A stretch of 8,845 nucleotides of DNA. Origin: an uncultured Eubacteriales bacterium. GTDB lineage: Bacteria; Bacillota; Clostridia; Lachnospirales; Lachnospiraceae. Each line of letters begins with the position of its first letter. Position 1 is the stretch's first letter. The notes under the pieces are model-generated. The model ran no database searches and was not told where the DNA came from. It saw only the letters and a list, made by a program, of their open reading frames with translations. The translations under genes and the position numbers were made by a program. The stretch covers positions 1 to 8,845 of the forward strand of contig ONVB01000158.1 of the NCBI GenBank assembly GCA_900321145.1. Reading direction: 5' to 3'. Positions 7,501 through 8,845 of the stretch are shown piece after piece.

Positions 7501-8845
7501 CACATAGCTCCAGCCGAATATATACGGATACTCATCCTCTTTCTGCCTTTCCTCGGGAACTTCCGTGGAGCAATCCGTAAACCTCGTATATCTCGCATAT
7601 CCGACCAGACCGCCGCAGAACATGCCTCTTGTCTCATCAAGCACTGCAGCTTCATCGGAAATACCGGACGTAAGACCCATTTCTTCAAGCTCCTCATCGG
7701 TATATACCGGACTGCTTATGCACGAGATAAGCTCAACGCCTTCATCTCCCGTATAATTCTCGATATTCTTCGACGTCATTCCGGCTATTCCGCCTATGTA
7801 ATACGATCCCGTGGTGTTCGGATTGGCGGCATCAATATCCGTTATACCCGACCTGTCATATATCGGAAGCGCCTGTATCCTGCCATAATTCTCATCATGA
7901 TCAAAATCGGCAAGCTTGAGCTGAGTTAAATTAAGTGAGGTACTTCCCGTTGCGGTATAGGCTGTCGCAGTAGAAGATATAGTTGCCTCTTCGTATCTGT
8001 CGCCCTCGATTTTCTCGGTTCCGCCGAGCAATACGGATCTTCCTATGATTCCGCCTAAGTAAGCCTGTCCGCTTACCCAGGCTTCATTTACAAGCTTATC
8101 GTAGACTGCCTTTGTAGAGGCACCGCTCATTGTAACTATGCTCTTCTGGTAGCCTACTATACCACCCACATCCTGTATGCCAACTACAAAACTGGTATTT
8201 CTTCCGTACAGCGAATCAGTCAGATACTCGGTAAGCACCTTCTTTACATCACTGTTATAGTTTATATTATAATAATAAGTACTTCCATTTAGATTTGAGC
8301 CATAGAATGACGGTATGATCAGCTTATTCGCCACAAGCTTGGCGATCATATATTTATCAACATCGTCAGTCTTTCCATCTTCATTCTCTGTATTCTTTAA
8401 TACAAGATTTTCGAGAATACCGAGATTTTCACCGACAAAACCACCTACCTTATATGCACCGAATACCTTGTGCCCATCTAAGGTAATATCGGACAAAGTT
8501 CCGTAGTTGATGTCAAACAGGCCTGTAGGACTTATGCCTTTCGCCCTGTCAAGTGCAAGAGAATCGTAACTGTTCTTTCTTTCATCCTCCGAAAGAGAAG
8601 CATTCTGAGAAGCTATACTCTTTTGCTGAGTCTGATATCCATACAATCCATACAGCTCATTTGCATCCGTTGACAGGGTCAGGTTAGAGATAACATATGA
8701 TTCTTTACCGTCTTCTGCCTCCTCGGTACTCACATCCTGGGTAAATGTATCGCCGGCGTAAAGCTGTCTGAATGACGGGAACTCGGCCCTCTGAGTATCT
8801 ATTCCGGCCACCCCGATACCGGCATAGGTTACAATCGTATCGCCT
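4570..8845 (-). CDS. Giant GLUG-repeat surface protein, putative pilus-associated adhesin (partial, N-terminus beyond right edge)
   Basis: At least 1,424 residues; the frame is open through base 8845, so the GTG at 8811 is not taken as the start. I number from it only for reference. From about residue 122 onward the protein is a string of GLUG-type repeats: about 20 copies of a (V/Y/A/C)GG(I/L/F)xG core and several degenerate ones (AGIIAGEN, CGAIVGLN, CGIAGTA), often followed by N-x-G-x-I-x-x-C. This family is expected to form a right-handed parallel beta-solenoid found in large secreted or cell-surface proteins, often adhesins. The repeats end near residue 1250. The last ~110 residues (from about 1302) are a separate acidic tail segment ending in SSLYMTDRYSSLFQ, with no LPXTG motif and no membrane helix. 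Sortase anchoring is thus not supported. Lying first in a minor-pilin cluster suggests it is carried by the pilus, perhaps through an N-terminal prepilin-like segment not visible here. Binding target unknown. Confidence 0.9.
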   Translation of the reverse strand, partial: GDTIVTYAGIGVAGIDTQRAEFPSFRQLYAGDTFTQDVSTEEAEDGKESYVISNLTLSTDANELYGLYGYQTQQKSIASQNASLSEDERKNSYDSLALDRAKGISPTGLFDINYGTLSDITLDGHKVFGAYKVGGFVGENLGILENLVLKNTENEDGKTDDVDKYMIAKLVANKLIIPSFYGSNLNGSTYYYNINYNSDVKKVLTEYLTDSLYGRNTSFVVGIQDVGGIVGYQKSIVTMSGASTKAVYDKLVNEAWVSGQAYLGGIIGRSVLLGGTEKIEGDRYEEATISSTATAYTATGSTSLNLTQLKLADFDHDENYGRIQALPIYDRSGITDIDAANPNTTGSYYIGGIAGMTSKNIENYTGDEGVELISCISSPVYTDEELEEMGLTSGISDEAAVLDETRGMFCGGLVGYARYTRFTDCSTEVPEERQKEDEYPYIFGWSYVGGIAGAAEGCIFKSSDGSKKVKNDTNVVGKVLVGGIAGLLGRPAVYGKTDWKDIVELYQLNPQEVDIDTPADADSIPHNSQANDLANTGLTIAFGDNEGTTLGSNKGTNKNMAWCGGICGYNAEQMSDCDSLLSEYAKKQMLEIQSNIDGNTDYLGDRVGGLAGENNWQINGKSGERSTVNTIVLGESCVGGAVGYVDGKITDEEGGIERSVNNVVFADSETGVDIEDEEVSDFKGSYVRGHEKYTGGIAGYEGLGAVFNNAFEINDSFIVHGKDYVGGFIGGVMGKAGSYDTQFAGKLVADDDKLQSVRGDGFYTGGFVGAVAIQSRKSKNYSDLGRRESVSAVSEVKGTYFIGGFGGAAILPKFTDTEHAVDMSEYRVRNDKMAVSGTIFAGGYYGYYQVTDDPTQETYFKLLQDTAEPKAGNTPEFFAAVDQWREGAAGETSIDYSHNYNPAPQGRYNGDVVNNMDMDLSGTNPEVVRVGSVTAEISAGGLLGFIPMWQSLRISFTNKAYIKVLSTVTIDGTDEDAYAGGIVGKVPNNTVLDNCSNEGRIESYADFFGSLTEINQGKIINCTVKNAFPAADENSPGYDGSHEYKYVGGLCGFNMDTGCIAGTVSVEGDSEYQVIGTYYAGGLAGCNDGTIYISEQYKYPVSVWATKGSAGGICGINEGFIECTYTTITETGDEKIKKEGIKSTGASGAVKITGATYAGIIAGENDNVIRGENDDGTKNWIRIPSDINVSLQGGTACGAIVGLNMDAVIYCENDLDLTSSTPALGGIAGESMEQTQISNCLNVGKLIANGGVSCGIAGTADGNALIKDCADFGSADYSIANGTAVIDNCLEAGGKTGESFSHGSVSGYCNYYISGIARYVSEEEDTSLTEDVIIDETEGSFTPVADTAVPKKLAVQESEGSFILHALLTDAETGALVPYRTGVSLTDVNPLYIALQADTTGRIEPARKLYSSLYMTDRYSSLFQ
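5060..8448 (-). repeat. GLUG-type protein repeat array within the giant surface protein
   Basis: The first clear core (VGGFVGEN) is encoded from 8448 downward; the last degenerate one (CGIAGTADG) lies near 5060-5095. Cores are spaced irregularly, mostly 35-90 residues apart, wider than in compact GLUG proteins. Toward the C-terminal side more cores contain Cys or are followed by a Cys in the next strand. Copies are diverged at the DNA level; no near-identical duplications were noticed. Confidence 0.85.

Noticed and set aside
7267..7929. Plus-strand open frame of 220 codons inside the giant gene
   Set aside because: It is a shadow of the minus-strand frame; the minus-strand product has clear GLUG repeats and this one has no recognisable domain or credible start signal.
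8811..8845. Taking GTG 8811 as the true start of the giant protein
   Set aside because: The frame stays open to the window edge, there is no ribosome binding site just upstream, and no signal peptide follows; the gene is truncated by the window.

Overview
The window looks like part of a type IV pilus (T4P) locus from a Gram-positive anaerobe, most likely a Clostridia/Lachnospiraceae-type bacterium. That guess rests on moderate GC content, frequent ATA (Ile) codons, strong GGGGAGG/AAGGA ribosome binding sites, and a pilus operon that carries a giant GLUG-repeat protein. Species cannot be read from the sequence. All seven supported genes lie on the minus strand, so transcription runs from the right edge to the left edge.

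Layout in order of transcription: (1) a giant GLUG-repeat protein, over 1,420 residues, whose N-terminus lies beyond the right edge; (2) a PilX/GspK-like minor pilin candidate with no Glu at +5; (3) a PilV/GspI-like class minor prepilin; (4) a PilW/GspJ-like class minor prepilin; (5) a small single-membrane-segment protein of unknown family with a pilin-like layout; (6) a 226-bp gap that is mostly a compound repeat element (1861-2027); (7) a PilC/GspF inner-membrane platform protein; (8) a PilM-like cytoplasmic protein cut off by the left edge. Genes 1-5 are separated by at most about 30 bp or overlap, which suggests one transcript. pilC and the pilM-like gene are 21 bp apart. The repeat element is the only sizeable break and may split the locus into two blocks. 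I see no convincing rho-independent terminator in it.

Together the genes suggest how the machine works. PilC and PilM are part of the assembly platform. The three or four small proteins with N-terminal hydrophobic helices are candidates for the minor-pilin complex that primes and caps the fibre. The giant beta-solenoid protein is translated just upstream of the cap-like pilin and is the natural candidate for cargo or adhesin at the pilus tip, an analogue (not a homologue) of PilY1 in the Gram-negative fimU-pilV-pilW-pilX-pilY1 cassette. The major pilin, the PilB/PilT ATPases, the prepilin peptidase and PilN/PilO are not in this window.

No RNA genes, CRISPR arrays, transposase genes or phage genes were seen. 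The plus strand holds only shadow reading frames.
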